NCBI RefSeq assembly: GCF_014644535.1
Contig: NZ_BMKW01000011.1
Span: forward strand, 94,722-158,721
DNA: 64,000 nucleotides
From: Neoroseomonas lacus
Lineage (GTDB): Bacteria > Pseudomonadota > Alphaproteobacteria > Acetobacterales > Acetobacteraceae
Direction: 5' to 3'
Shown one piece after another: positions 51,781-59,769 of this stretch; the stretch's first letter is position 1, and every line of letters begins with the position of its first letter. The translations under genes were made by a program, and so were the position numbers. The notes beneath the pieces are model-generated. The model did no database searches. It saw nothing but the letters and a program-made list of their open reading frames with translations, and was not told where the DNA came from.

Positions 51781-53498
51781 GCCATATCCTCCTCGAAGCC
51801 CGAGCGCCGCAGCGCATAGAGCGGCATTGACCCGAAACTCTTGGCCGTCGGGATGTGGCCGGCATAGTCGCAGGCGAGACCAGCCCCGCGCGGCAGCAGC
51901 GCGACCTCGCAGGCAAAGGCTTCGGTGGCGAAGATCCGCCCCGGCGGCGTGACCGGTTCGATCCGCGCCGCGCGCGTCATCGCCCTGCCGGAATATTTGT
52001 GCGCGCGCTGTACCGAATCGTACACCGGCAGCATCGGGCCAAAATCCAGCGCGAAGCGCGGGTGGATCGGCGGTTCCTGGGTCTCCAGCGCGGCGCGCAT
52101 GTCGAAGGCGCAGGCGGCGGCGCCGGTTATCTCCTCGAAGGTGATCTGCACCGCGTCGCCCCAGCAGTTGCAATAGGTGAAGGGGTGGCGTTCCAGCGCC
52201 GCGCCCATCGCCACCAGCGGGCCTTCGTAGAAGCGCGCCAAGCCCTCATCGTCCAGCGCGCTGAAGCGCGGCAGGTCGCCGAACAGCACCGCCATGGGCC
52301 GCCGCCGCGGCTCGGGCAGCGCCTCGACCGGACCGTTGCGCGGCCAGGGCCAACCGAGGAACAGCGACTGCCCGCCGGCGTTCGTCCAGGCCGCCACATC
52401 CGCGCCGGTGCCGGCCGACCCGCGCGAGGGCACCTGGTCCCAGGCGGCGACCTGCACCGCCGTCCCGTCGCGATGGCGGGCATGCAGCCGCGCCAGCCCC
52501 ATGGCGCGCCGCGCCGCCATGGCGAGGTGCAGGTCATCGCCGGCGAAGGGCCGTTCATCGAGATGCATCAGGCGCACGCGCGGCAACAGCGCACGGTAGC
52601 GCGCGACCCAGCGTTCGCCGGCCGGCAGGACGGACGCGGCCTCATAGGTGTCGGCGTCGCAGGGCAGCACGACGGTCGGTGTCACCCCGGCGCGCAGCAG
52701 CGCCTCGACCGCCAGGATGTCGAGCCCGGCGGCCAGCCCGCCGAACGCCATGCCGACGCGTTGCGCGGCAATGGTCGCATCGAGCGTCGCGCTGATCAGC
52801 CCTTCGATCGCCGGGTCGTCCTGGCCGGGCTTGGGCATGTGGCCGGTGTAGTGCAGTACAGCCGGGATGCGCAGCGCATCGACGATGGCGGGCGACACGC
52901 CGAGCGCGATCGCCTCCCGCCGCAACTGCCGTCGCGTGGTGGCGCGGGCCGACAGATCCGACCCCGCGCGCGCCTCGGCTTCCTCCAGCGCGGTGCGGGC
53001 GGCGAGTTCGCGCCCGGCCAGCAGTTGCGCCTCGGCCTCGGTCGCCGCCGACCAGTAGTCGCCTGCATCGCGATGGCCGCGCAGCACGTCCTCGGCGATC
53101 GCCACCGCACGCGGCCGGTCGCCGCCCAGCAGATGCATGGCGGCGGCATTGACGCCGTGCCAGCCGGCGCCGCCGCGACGCCATAGATCCTCATAGCGCC
53201 GCGCCGCCTCGGCGAGCAGCGGGCCGCGCGCGGCGACCGGGCGTTCGAAGGCGCGGTCCTTGATCAGCCGGGCGCCGAGCGCGGCGATCTCCGGGTCGGG
53301 TTCGGCATCGAGGCGGAGCTGGTGGAACAGGTCGAGCGCGCGGCCCGTCGCGCCGGCGCGCGCGATGGTCAGCGTGGCGCGATACCGCAGCGCGGGGTCG
53401 TCGGGGTGGTCGGCCATGGCGGCCATGGCCCTGTCATGGGCCGAAAGGAGGAGGCCTTCAGCCTCCAGGGCCAGGACCTCCGCAAGGGAGTCGGACAT
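51777..53498 (-). CDS. TPR / SLOG-like / class III nucleotide cyclase protein
   Basis: 573-residue soluble protein. Residues 1-210 are helical repeats (TPR or TRAFs-binding type). Residues 215-385 look like a Rossmann SLOG-type domain: GMAFGGLAAGLDILAVEALLRAG then TVVLPCD (248-281). Residues 400-540 are a class III cyclase domain with metal Asp408 (VLFGD) and Asp448 (GDAV) and Arg512 (AARIE). The usual base-selecting Lys is Asn444 and the transition-state Asn is Thr508, so the nucleotide may not be ATP or activity may be lost. ATG 53498 follows CAGGAA. Coupled to the Crp-like gene. Confidence 0.82.
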   Translation of the reverse strand: MSDSLAEVLALEAEGLLLSAHDRAMAAMADHPDDPALRYRATLTIARAGATGRALDLFHQLRLDAEPDPEIAALGARLIKDRAFERPVAARGPLLAEAARRYEDLWRRGGAGWHGVNAAAMHLLGGDRPRAVAIAEDVLRGHRDAGDYWSAATEAEAQLLAGRELAARTALEEAEARAGSDLSARATTRRQLRREAIALGVSPAIVDALRIPAVLHYTGHMPKPGQDDPAIEGLISATLDATIAAQRVGMAFGGLAAGLDILAVEALLRAGVTPTVVLPCDADTYEAASVLPAGERWVARYRALLPRVRLMHLDERPFAGDDLHLAMAARRAMGLARLHARHRDGTAVQVAAWDQVPSRGSAGTGADVAAWTNAGGQSLFLGWPWPRNGPVEALPEPRRRPMAVLFGDLPRFSALDDEGLARFYEGPLVAMGAALERHPFTYCNCWGDAVQITFEEITGAAACAFDMRAALETQEPPIHPRFALDFGPMLPVYDSVQRAHKYSGRAMTRAARIEPVTPPGRIFATEAFACEVALLPRGAGLACDYAGHIPTAKSFGSMPLYALRRSGFEEDMA

Positions 53499-53673
53499 CG
53501 GTTCCTGCCGCGCGTGTGGCGTGATCCTAGAAGGCGGGCGCCGCGCCGGGCAATGTGTGGTCTCAGATTCTGTTAGGGAACACGCCATCCGGCGCCGGAC
53601 GTTCCAAACGGACTCCAAGCGCATGGCGCTGTCGCGCCGCCTGTGCGAGAAACCGCACGTCCGGACGCCGCCC
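53499..53673. promoter_or_regulatory. Divergent promoter region between cyclase and TIR genes
   Basis: 175 bp shared by two oppositely directed genes. It holds the 12-bp palindrome TCCGGCGCCGGA (53589-53600). There is also a wider inverted pair, with CCGGACG near 53595 and CGTCCGG near 53659. No clear -35/-10 pair was recognised. Confidence 0.4.
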
Positions 53674-55011
53674 ATGCCACATGACGTCTTCCTGAGCTAC
53701 GCGTCTACCGACCGTGCCGCAGCCGAGGCTGTCTGCGCGGCGCTGGAGACGCGCGGCATCCGCTGTTGGATCGCCCCGCGCGACGTGCCCGCCGGCGCCG
53801 ATTGGGGCGAGGCTATCCTGACCGCGATCGGCCGCGCCCACGCCATGGTGCTGGTGCTGTCCCGCGCCACCGCGAATTCCGTCCATGTCAGGAACGAGGT
53901 CGTCACCGCGGTCTCGCAATCACTCGCCCTGGTGCCGGTGCGGATCGAGGATTGCCAGCCGGGCGGCGCCCTGCGGCTGCATCTGGCCGGGTCGCATTGG
54001 CTCAATGTCTTCCCCATGCCGATCGAACAGCATGCGGATGTGCTGGCGGTCGGCGTGCGCCTGGCGCTGGCGGCGGATGCGACGGTCGAGATCCCGCGCG
54101 CCCAGGCGATGGCCCTGGTCGCGGCGGCGCGTGCCTCCCATGCGGCGGCCCCTGCCGTGGCGCCGCCCGCGCGAGCTGCGCCACCGCGCGTGGCGCCGGC
54201 CCGTGCCGTGCCGGCTGGCGTAGCGGTTGCCCAGGCCTCGGCCGAACCGACCGGGTCGCGCCGCCGCGCTGGGGCGGGGGTGATGCTTGGGCTTGGCGTG
54301 GTGCTGTTACTGATGGTGCTTGGTGCCGCGGCCTGGTTCCTGGAGCCGCGCCTGCGCAGCTTGTTGGGCGCCGCGCCCGCCGCCCCGTCGGCGGTGACGG
54401 GCACGGCGGCGCCCGGGCGTGCCGATGCTGCGCCGTCCGCGATGACGGACAGGGCCTCGGACCGATCGGCCGACCCGATCGAGGCCGCTGTCGCCGACCG
54501 GGCCCGGCATGCCGGGGTCGACCCCGCCCGAAACGGTGGTGCCGTCGCGACGCCGGCCGATCCACCACCGCGTTCACTCGCGCCGTCGGCGTCGCTGGCC
54601 GGACTCGGCGGACTCATCCCGCTGCCGGATGCGGGCGTGCCTGCACCGCTGGCCTCGGTGCCTCGACCCACTGCGGCGCCATCATCCCCCGACCCGCTGC
54701 CGGCCAGCATCCCCCCGCCGGTTGCCGCCCCGGCGACGCGGCTGCTGAACGTGGCGAGCATCACCATCTCCCGCCTCTTCGTCTCCCCGGTGAGCGCGGG
54801 GGTGGGCCGCGAGGATTGGCTCGGCAATGCGCAGATCACGCCGGGCAATGCGGTGCAGATCCGCGCGCCGGAGGGGCAGGGTTGCGTCTTCAACATCCGC
54901 GCTGTCTATGTTGGTGGCAGGACAGAGGATCGTCCGGGGGTGGATCTTTGCGCGGCGCCGGAACTGCGTTTCGAGGGTGGCAAGAACGCGGGTGGGGCAT
55001 CCTCGCGCTGA
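53674..55011 (+). CDS. TIR-domain membrane protein with C-terminal periplasmic domain X
   Basis: 445-residue protein. A TIR domain fills residues 1-130: HDVFLSYASTDRAAAE (3-18), CWIAPRDVPAGADWGEAI (31-48) and SVHVRNEVV with the likely NAD-cleaving Glu75. An Ala/Pro-rich linker leads to one membrane helix (201-223). A long Pro/Ala/Ser stretch follows (about 230-355) and then domain X (357-445, Cys404 and Cys426). TIR would be in the cytoplasm and domain X outside. ATG 53674 starts directly before the TIR fold. It is divergent from the cyclase and overlaps a secreted domain X gene. Confidence 0.82.
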   Translation: MPHDVFLSYASTDRAAAEAVCAALETRGIRCWIAPRDVPAGADWGEAILTAIGRAHAMVLVLSRATANSVHVRNEVVTAVSQSLALVPVRIEDCQPGGALRLHLAGSHWLNVFPMPIEQHADVLAVGVRLALAADATVEIPRAQAMALVAAARASHAAAPAVAPPARAAPPRVAPARAVPAGVAVAQASAEPTGSRRRAGAGVMLGLGVVLLLMVLGAAAWFLEPRLRSLLGAAPAAPSAVTGTAAPGRADAAPSAMTDRASDRSADPIEAAVADRARHAGVDPARNGGAVATPADPPPRSLAPSASLAGLGGLIPLPDAGVPAPLASVPRPTAAPSSPDPLPASIPPPVAAPATRLLNVASITISRLFVSPVSAGVGREDWLGNAQITPGNAVQIRAPEGQGCVFNIRAVYVGGRTEDRPGVDLCAAPELRFEGGKNAGGASSR

Positions 55012-55319
55012 GCCTGCTGGCCGCGCCCGCCATGGCGCAACAGGACCAGCGACCGCACCCCTTCATGGTGATGAACCAAGGCCCGGCGACCATCGTCGGG
55101 CTCGAATTGTCGTCGGTGGGGCAGGGGCAGTTCGGCCACTCCCTGATCGGTCGCGTCGAATTGCCGCCGGGCAATGCCCTGCATGTCACCCCGCCCTCCG
55201 GCTCCGGCTGCCTCAACGACCTGCGCATTCGTTGGTCCGACGGACGTGCCGAGGAGCGCCCGCGCGAGGACCTTTGCCAGGCCCAGCGCGTGCTGCGCCT
55301 GACCACCCCATCCCCCTGA
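54948..55319 (+). CDS. Small secreted single domain X protein, overlapping the TIR gene
   Basis: A second reading frame begins inside the end of the TIR gene. With TTG 54948 as start the product is 123 residues with a credible signal peptide (Arg near the N-terminus, ILALSLLAAP core, AMA-QQ cut after residue 30). The mature part is one domain X: HPFMVMNQG...PPGNALHV...SGCLNDLRIRWSDGRAEERP...LC. The only in-frame ATG (55032) would remove the signal. Overlap with the TIR gene is 64 bp. The start codon is an inference. Confidence 0.6.
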   Translation: MRGAGTAFRGWQERGWGILALSLLAAPAMAQQDQRPHPFMVMNQGPATIVGLELSSVGQGQFGHSLIGRVELPPGNALHVTPPSGSGCLNDLRIRWSDGRAEERPREDLCQAQRVLRLTTPSP

Positions 55320-55335
55320 AGGACGCATCGCCGAC

Positions 55336-57024
55336 ATGACCCTGGATTGGACCCTGCGCGCCGGCACGCGCTTCACCACCGAGAAGCGTCCCGCGATGGG
55401 CACCAAGGGCATGGTGGTGACGAACCACCCGCTCGCCTCCGCCGCCGGCGCGGAGATGCTGGCGGCCGGCGGCAACGCCGTGGATGGCGCGATCGCCGCG
55501 CTGTTCACCCTCACCGTCGTCGAGCCGATGATGGTCGGGCTACTCGGCGGCGGCACCGCGCATCTGCGCCTGCCGGACGGCACGCATACCGTGATCGACG
55601 GCATGGCGACCTGTGCGGCCGCCGCGCGGGCCGACATGTTCACCCCGGCCCAGCCGGACAATCCGCGCGCGCTGGAATCGGTCGGCCGCACCAATACGGT
55701 GGGCGGGCTGTCGGTGGCGACGCCGGGCAACCTCAAGGCGTGGTGCGAGACGCTGGCGCGCTTCGGGTCGTTCTCGCTCGCCGATGTCATGGCGCCGGCG
55801 ATCCGCCATGCCGAACGCGGTTACCGCGCGACGCCCTACCTCGCCGAATGCGCCAAGGAAGCCGCGCCCGACATGGCGAAGGACCCGGCGATCAGCGCCA
55901 TCTATCTGCCTGGTGGGATGGCGTTGCAGCCCGGCCATCGCGTCGTGCAGTCGGACTATGCCGAGACGCTGAAGGCGATCGCGCAGCAGGGTGCGGCGGC
56001 GCTGGATGGTGCGCTCGGCCAGGCCGTTGCCGATGGCATCGCGCGCGCCGGCGGCATCGTCACGGTGGATGACATCCGCGGCTATCGCACCGTGGAACGC
56101 ACCCCGCTGCGCGGCCCGTATCGCGACGTCGAGATCGTGCTTCCGCCGCCGCCGGCATCGTCCGGCGTGCATGTGTTGCAGATGCTGAACATGCTCTCGG
56201 GCTGGGACCTGCGCGCGCTCGGCTTCGGGTCTGCCGACACGCTGCACCTGCTCGCCGAATGCCTGAAGATCGCCTTCGCCGACCGCGCCGCCGCCTCGGG
56301 CGACCCGGCCTTCGTGGATGTGCCGGTGGAGAAACTCATCTCCGCCGCCTATGGCGCCGAGCGCCGCGCGCTGATCGACATGGCCCGCGCCCAGGTCTGG
56401 GGTCCCGGCGTCGCGGCTGAAAGCCCGAACACCACCCACATCACCGTGGCGGATGGGGAAGGGCGCATCGTCTGCTCGACCCAGACCATCAACTCCACCT
56501 TCGGCGCGCGCTTCATCGTCCATGGCACCGGGATGATCCCGAACAACTACATTGCCACCTTCGACCCGCGGCCGGGGCGCGCGCTGTCCATCGCGCCCGG
56601 CAAGCGCGTCACCACCTCGATGGCGCCGATGATCGTGCTGCGCGACGGCAAGCCGGCCTATGCCCTCGGCATGCCCGGCGGGTTGCGCATCTTCGGATGT
56701 GTCATGCAGGGCATGCTGAACTTGGTCGATCACGGCATGTCGTTGCAGGAAGCGGTGGAAGCGCCGCGGCTGTGGACGCAGGGCGATGCCGTGGAGATGG
56801 AGCCGGCCTTCGGCGAGGCGGTGCGCGCGGCGCTGGCCGAACGCGGGCACGAGATCGCCCGCATGCCGCATGTCGGCGGCGGGATGGGGGCGATCGCCTT
56901 CCACCCAGACGGCACGATGGAGGGTGCCGCCTGCTGGCGCGCGGATGGGACGGCGATCGGAGTCGGCGGCGGGTTGGCGCGGGAAGGGGTGCGGTTTTGG
57001 CCGGATTCGGCCGGGGCGCGGTGA
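55336..57024 (+). CDS. ggt: Gamma-glutamyltransferase family protein
   Basis: 562-residue Ntn-hydrolase. It contains MVVTNHPLASAAGAEMLAAGGNAVDGAIAA-like N-terminal sequence (about 27-55, Ggt signature), RTPLRGPYRD and the self-cleavage site NTTHITVADGEG (Thr366/Thr367). Then follow NSTFGARF and GKRVTTSMAPMIVLRDGKP (about 418-436). It should split into two chains and transfer or hydrolyse gamma-glutamyl groups. No signal peptide is visible, so a cytoplasmic role is likely. It starts 16 bp after the domain X gene. Confidence 0.9.
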   Translation: MTLDWTLRAGTRFTTEKRPAMGTKGMVVTNHPLASAAGAEMLAAGGNAVDGAIAALFTLTVVEPMMVGLLGGGTAHLRLPDGTHTVIDGMATCAAAARADMFTPAQPDNPRALESVGRTNTVGGLSVATPGNLKAWCETLARFGSFSLADVMAPAIRHAERGYRATPYLAECAKEAAPDMAKDPAISAIYLPGGMALQPGHRVVQSDYAETLKAIAQQGAAALDGALGQAVADGIARAGGIVTVDDIRGYRTVERTPLRGPYRDVEIVLPPPPASSGVHVLQMLNMLSGWDLRALGFGSADTLHLLAECLKIAFADRAAASGDPAFVDVPVEKLISAAYGAERRALIDMARAQVWGPGVAAESPNTTHITVADGEGRIVCSTQTINSTFGARFIVHGTGMIPNNYIATFDPRPGRALSIAPGKRVTTSMAPMIVLRDGKPAYALGMPGGLRIFGCVMQGMLNLVDHGMSLQEAVEAPRLWTQGDAVEMEPAFGEAVRAALAERGHEIARMPHVGGGMGAIAFHPDGTMEGAACWRADGTAIGVGGGLAREGVRFWPDSAGAR

Positions 57025-57031
57025 GCGCCTT

Positions 57032-57054
57032 GGAGAGGGGCGCCGCCCCTCTCC
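57032..57054. repeat. Solitary outer hairpin of the palindromic element, copy G
   Basis: GGAGAGGGGC-GCC-GCCCCTCTCC, identical in sequence to the left outer hairpin of copies A and E. It lies between two convergent stops (8 and 6 bp away). No inner hairpin or second arm is present, so it is either a remnant or a minimal form acting on both genes. Confidence 0.7.
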
Positions 57055-57060
57055 GCGCGC

Positions 57061-58404
57061 CTACTCCGACACGCTCTCCGGGCCCGCCGCAAGCAACTCG
57101 GCGAGCACCGCGACCCCCTGCTCCATCGCCGTCATCGACGGTGAGGAAAACGCGATCCGCACCCCGTTCGGCGCATGCCCCGGCTGCGACGCGAAGGCGC
57201 TTGATGGCGTGACGGCCACCCCGCGCCGGGCGGCTGCCGTGGCGAAGGCGTCAGACCGCCAGGGTTCCGGCAATTCCAGCCACAGATGATAGGCGCGCGG
57301 GTCGCCATGCAGCGCCTGCCCCTCCAGCCCGGCACGCAGCACCGCCTGGCGGGCCTGCGCGTCCAGCCGCTTCTGCGCTTCCAGACGGCGCAGCAACCCG
57401 CTTTCCATCCAGGCCGTCGCAGCGGCCAAGCCGATCGGCGAGGCATGCCAGGCGCCGGCGCGGATCGCCGCCGCCACGCGCCGCCGCAGCGCCGCCGAGG
57501 GCGCCGCGATGAAGCCGCTGCTCAGCCCCGGCGAGGCGCGCTTCGACAGCCCGTCCACCAGCAGCACGCGGTCGGGCGCGAGGGCGATCAGCGGCGGTGT
57601 CGGCGCGTCGTCGAGGAAGCCGAAGACGGCGTCCTCGATCAGGATGATCTCCTCGCGCGCGGCGAGGGCGGCGAGGGCCCGACGGCGTGCCTCGGACATG
57701 GTCGCGCCGGTCGGGTTGTGGATGACGGGTTGGAGGTAAATTGCCTTCAGCGGGCCGGTGCGGGCGGCCGCCTCCACGGCCTCGGGGGTGACGCCCTCGG
57801 CATCCATTGCCAGCGGCACGAGCACCAGGCCGAGCCGCAGCGCGGCGGCCTTCACCGCCGGGTAGGTCATCGCCTCGATGCCGACGCGATCCCCGGCGCC
57901 GGCGCAGGCTGCCAGTGCGGCGGCGATCGCCTGCCGGCCGCCACCGGTGAACAGGATCTGCTCCGGGCTGGGCGCCCAGCCGGCACGGGCGAGGTGGCGG
58001 GAGGTGGCCTGGCGCGCCGCCTCATGCCCGGCGGCGCCGACCGGGCGCATCGCCTTGGCGGCGCGCTCGGGGGCAAGCGCGTCTCGCAGCGCCTCCGCCA
58101 GCGCCTCGGCCTGGCCGGGCACGGCGGGGAAGTTGAACTCGAAATCGATGACGCCGGGGCGACCGGGCTCGGCGAGTGGCGGTGCGGCGAGCCCGGCGCG
58201 GACGAAGGTGCCGCGGCCGACCTCCCCGGCGACCAGCCCGCGCCGCGCCAACTCGGCGTAGACGCGATTGGCTGTGGAGACGGCGATGCCGCGCCCATAG
58301 GCATAGCGCCGCACCGGGTCGAGCCGCGCGCCGGGGCGCAGCCTGCCGGTGGCGATCTCGACGGCCATGGCGTCGGCGAGGCGGCGGTAATCGGTCTCAG
58401 GCAT
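57061..58404 (-). CDS. MocR/GntR-type regulator with aminotransferase domain
   Basis: 447-residue PLP-dependent regulator. The N-terminal winged helix (1-75) has GRLRPGARLDPVRRYAYGRGIAVSTANRVY and GLVAGEVGRGTFV. The aminotransferase-like part (about 95-440) has HNPTGATMS, the VLLVDGLSKRASPGLSSGF segment with the PLP lysine, and AWHASPIGLAAATAWM. ATG 58404 is chosen because it starts just before the helix-turn-helix domain. It is divergent from an aspartate-aminotransferase-like gene, a usual MocR target layout; PLP or an amino-acid adduct is the likely signal. Confidence 0.88.
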   Translation of the reverse strand: MPETDYRRLADAMAVEIATGRLRPGARLDPVRRYAYGRGIAVSTANRVYAELARRGLVAGEVGRGTFVRAGLAAPPLAEPGRPGVIDFEFNFPAVPGQAEALAEALRDALAPERAAKAMRPVGAAGHEAARQATSRHLARAGWAPSPEQILFTGGGRQAIAAALAACAGAGDRVGIEAMTYPAVKAAALRLGLVLVPLAMDAEGVTPEAVEAAARTGPLKAIYLQPVIHNPTGATMSEARRRALAALAAREEIILIEDAVFGFLDDAPTPPLIALAPDRVLLVDGLSKRASPGLSSGFIAAPSAALRRRVAAAIRAGAWHASPIGLAAATAWMESGLLRRLEAQKRLDAQARQAVLRAGLEGQALHGDPRAYHLWLELPEPWRSDAFATAAARRGVAVTPSSAFASQPGHAPNGVRIAFSSPSMTAMEQGVAVLAELLAAGPESVSE

Positions 58405-58445
58405 ATTGATCTCAGGACAATATCGCGATTGATCCGAGGCATTGT
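58405..58445. promoter_or_regulatory. Direct repeat in the MocR divergent region, probable binding site
   Basis: ATTGATCTCAGGACAAT (58405-58421) and ATTGATCCGAGGCATTGT (58428-58445) share ATTGAT-CnnAGG-ATT/AAT and start 23 bp apart. MocR proteins usually bind direct repeats between themselves and their target gene. The first copy touches the regulator's own start codon, which fits autorepression. Confidence 0.55.
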
Positions 58446-58497
58446 GTCGCACACCTTCAGCCCCGTTGTCGCCAGCCGTGATGCGGAGACTCTCGCC

Positions 58498-59769
58498 GTG
58501 ACCCTACTCTCCCCGGAAGCCCTTGCCGCGCAGGGCGCGGAAGCCCGCGCCGCCTATGCCCGCCTCGCTGCAGCGGGGCTGAAGCTCGACATGACGCGCG
58601 GCAAGCCGTCGCCGGAACAGCTCGACCTCGCCGACGGCATGCTGGCGCTTCCCGGCAACCGGGATTTCGTCACCGAAACCGGCGAGGACGCCCGCAACTA
58701 CGGCGGCTTGCAGGGGCTGGTCGAGGCGCGGCGGCTGTTCGGCGCCATGCTCGGCGTGTCGCCCGAGGCGGTGGTGGTGAACGAGAATTCCTCGCTCGCC
58801 GTGATGCATGACTGCATCGTCTGGGCGCTGCTGAAGGGTGTTGCGGGCGGCAAGCCGTGGGTCGGCCAGGATGTCGCCTTCCTCTGCCCGGTACCGGGCT
58901 ACGACCGGCATTTCGGCCTGTGCGAGGGCTTCGGCATCCGCCTGATCCCGGTGCCGATGACCGGCGAAGGCCCCGACATGGATGCGGTGGAACGCCTCGT
59001 CGCCGACCCGGCGGTGAAGGGCATGTGGTGCGTGCCGGTGTATTCCAACCCGGATGGCGTGACCTATTCGGACGCGACGGTCCGGCGCCTCGCGGCGATG
59101 CCCACCGCCGCGCCGGATTTCCGCCTGTTCTGGGACAATGCCTATGGCGTGCACCACCTGACCGAGAACCGCCCGGCACCGCATGACATCCTTGGCCTGA
59201 CCGCGGCGGCCGGCCACCCGGACCGCGCCTTCATCTTCGCCTCGACGTCGAAGATCACCCTGGCCGGGGCGGGGCTCGCCTTCTTCGCCGGGTCGAAGGG
59301 CAATGTCGCCTGGTACTTGGAACAGGTCGGCCGACGGACGATCGGGCCGGACAAGTTGAACCAGCTGCGCCACACCCGCTTCCTGCGTGACCTCGACGGC
59401 ATCCATCGCCACATGGCAGCGCATCGCCGCTTGATCGCGCCGAAATTCGCCGCGGTGCTGGAGGCGCTGGACACCCGCCTCGGCGGCCTCGGCCTGGCGC
59501 GCTGGACCACGCCCGAGGGCGGCTACTTCATCACCGTCGAGATGCTGCAAGGCTCGGCCAAGCGGGTGGTGGAATTGGCGCGCGGCCTCGGTATCGCGCT
59601 GACGCCGGCCGGCGCTACCTCGCCCCATGGCCGCGACCCGACCGATGCCGTGCTGCGCCTCGCGCCGACCTATCCCTCCGTCGAGGATGTGCGCGCCGCG
59701 GCCGAGGGCATCGCGCTGTGCATCCATCTCGCGGCGCTGGAGGCGGCGGGGCTCGACCGCGCGGCGTGA
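58498..59769 (+). CDS. Aminotransferase, MocR-associated class (aspartate aminotransferase-like)
   Basis: 423-residue PLP enzyme. The start is GTG 58498 with GGAG upstream. It has LDMTRGKPSPEQLDLADGML (about 30-49), ARNYGGLQGLVEARRLFG, MWCVPVYSNPDGVTYSD, LFWDNAYGVHHL and IFASTSKITLAGAG with the PLP lysine, the pattern of the family that includes mycobacterial aspartate aminotransferase Rv3722c. It would move amino groups between aspartate (or kynurenine-like donors) and 2-oxoglutarate. It is divergent from the MocR gene, and its stop overlaps the GST gene start. Confidence 0.85.
   Translation: MTLLSPEALAAQGAEARAAYARLAAAGLKLDMTRGKPSPEQLDLADGMLALPGNRDFVTETGEDARNYGGLQGLVEARRLFGAMLGVSPEAVVVNENSSLAVMHDCIVWALLKGVAGGKPWVGQDVAFLCPVPGYDRHFGLCEGFGIRLIPVPMTGEGPDMDAVERLVADPAVKGMWCVPVYSNPDGVTYSDATVRRLAAMPTAAPDFRLFWDNAYGVHHLTENRPAPHDILGLTAAAGHPDRAFIFASTSKITLAGAGLAFFAGSKGNVAWYLEQVGRRTIGPDKLNQLRHTRFLRDLDGIHRHMAAHRRLIAPKFAAVLEALDTRLGGLGLARWTTPEGGYFITVEMLQGSAKRVVELARGLGIALTPAGATSPHGRDPTDAVLRLAPTYPSVEDVRAAAEGIALCIHLAALEAAGLDRAA

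Noticed and set aside
53260-53673. Upstream extension of the TIR frame in-frame to 53260
   Set aside because: It runs through the cyclase gene start and the divergent promoter region; the TIR fold begins right after ATG 53674.
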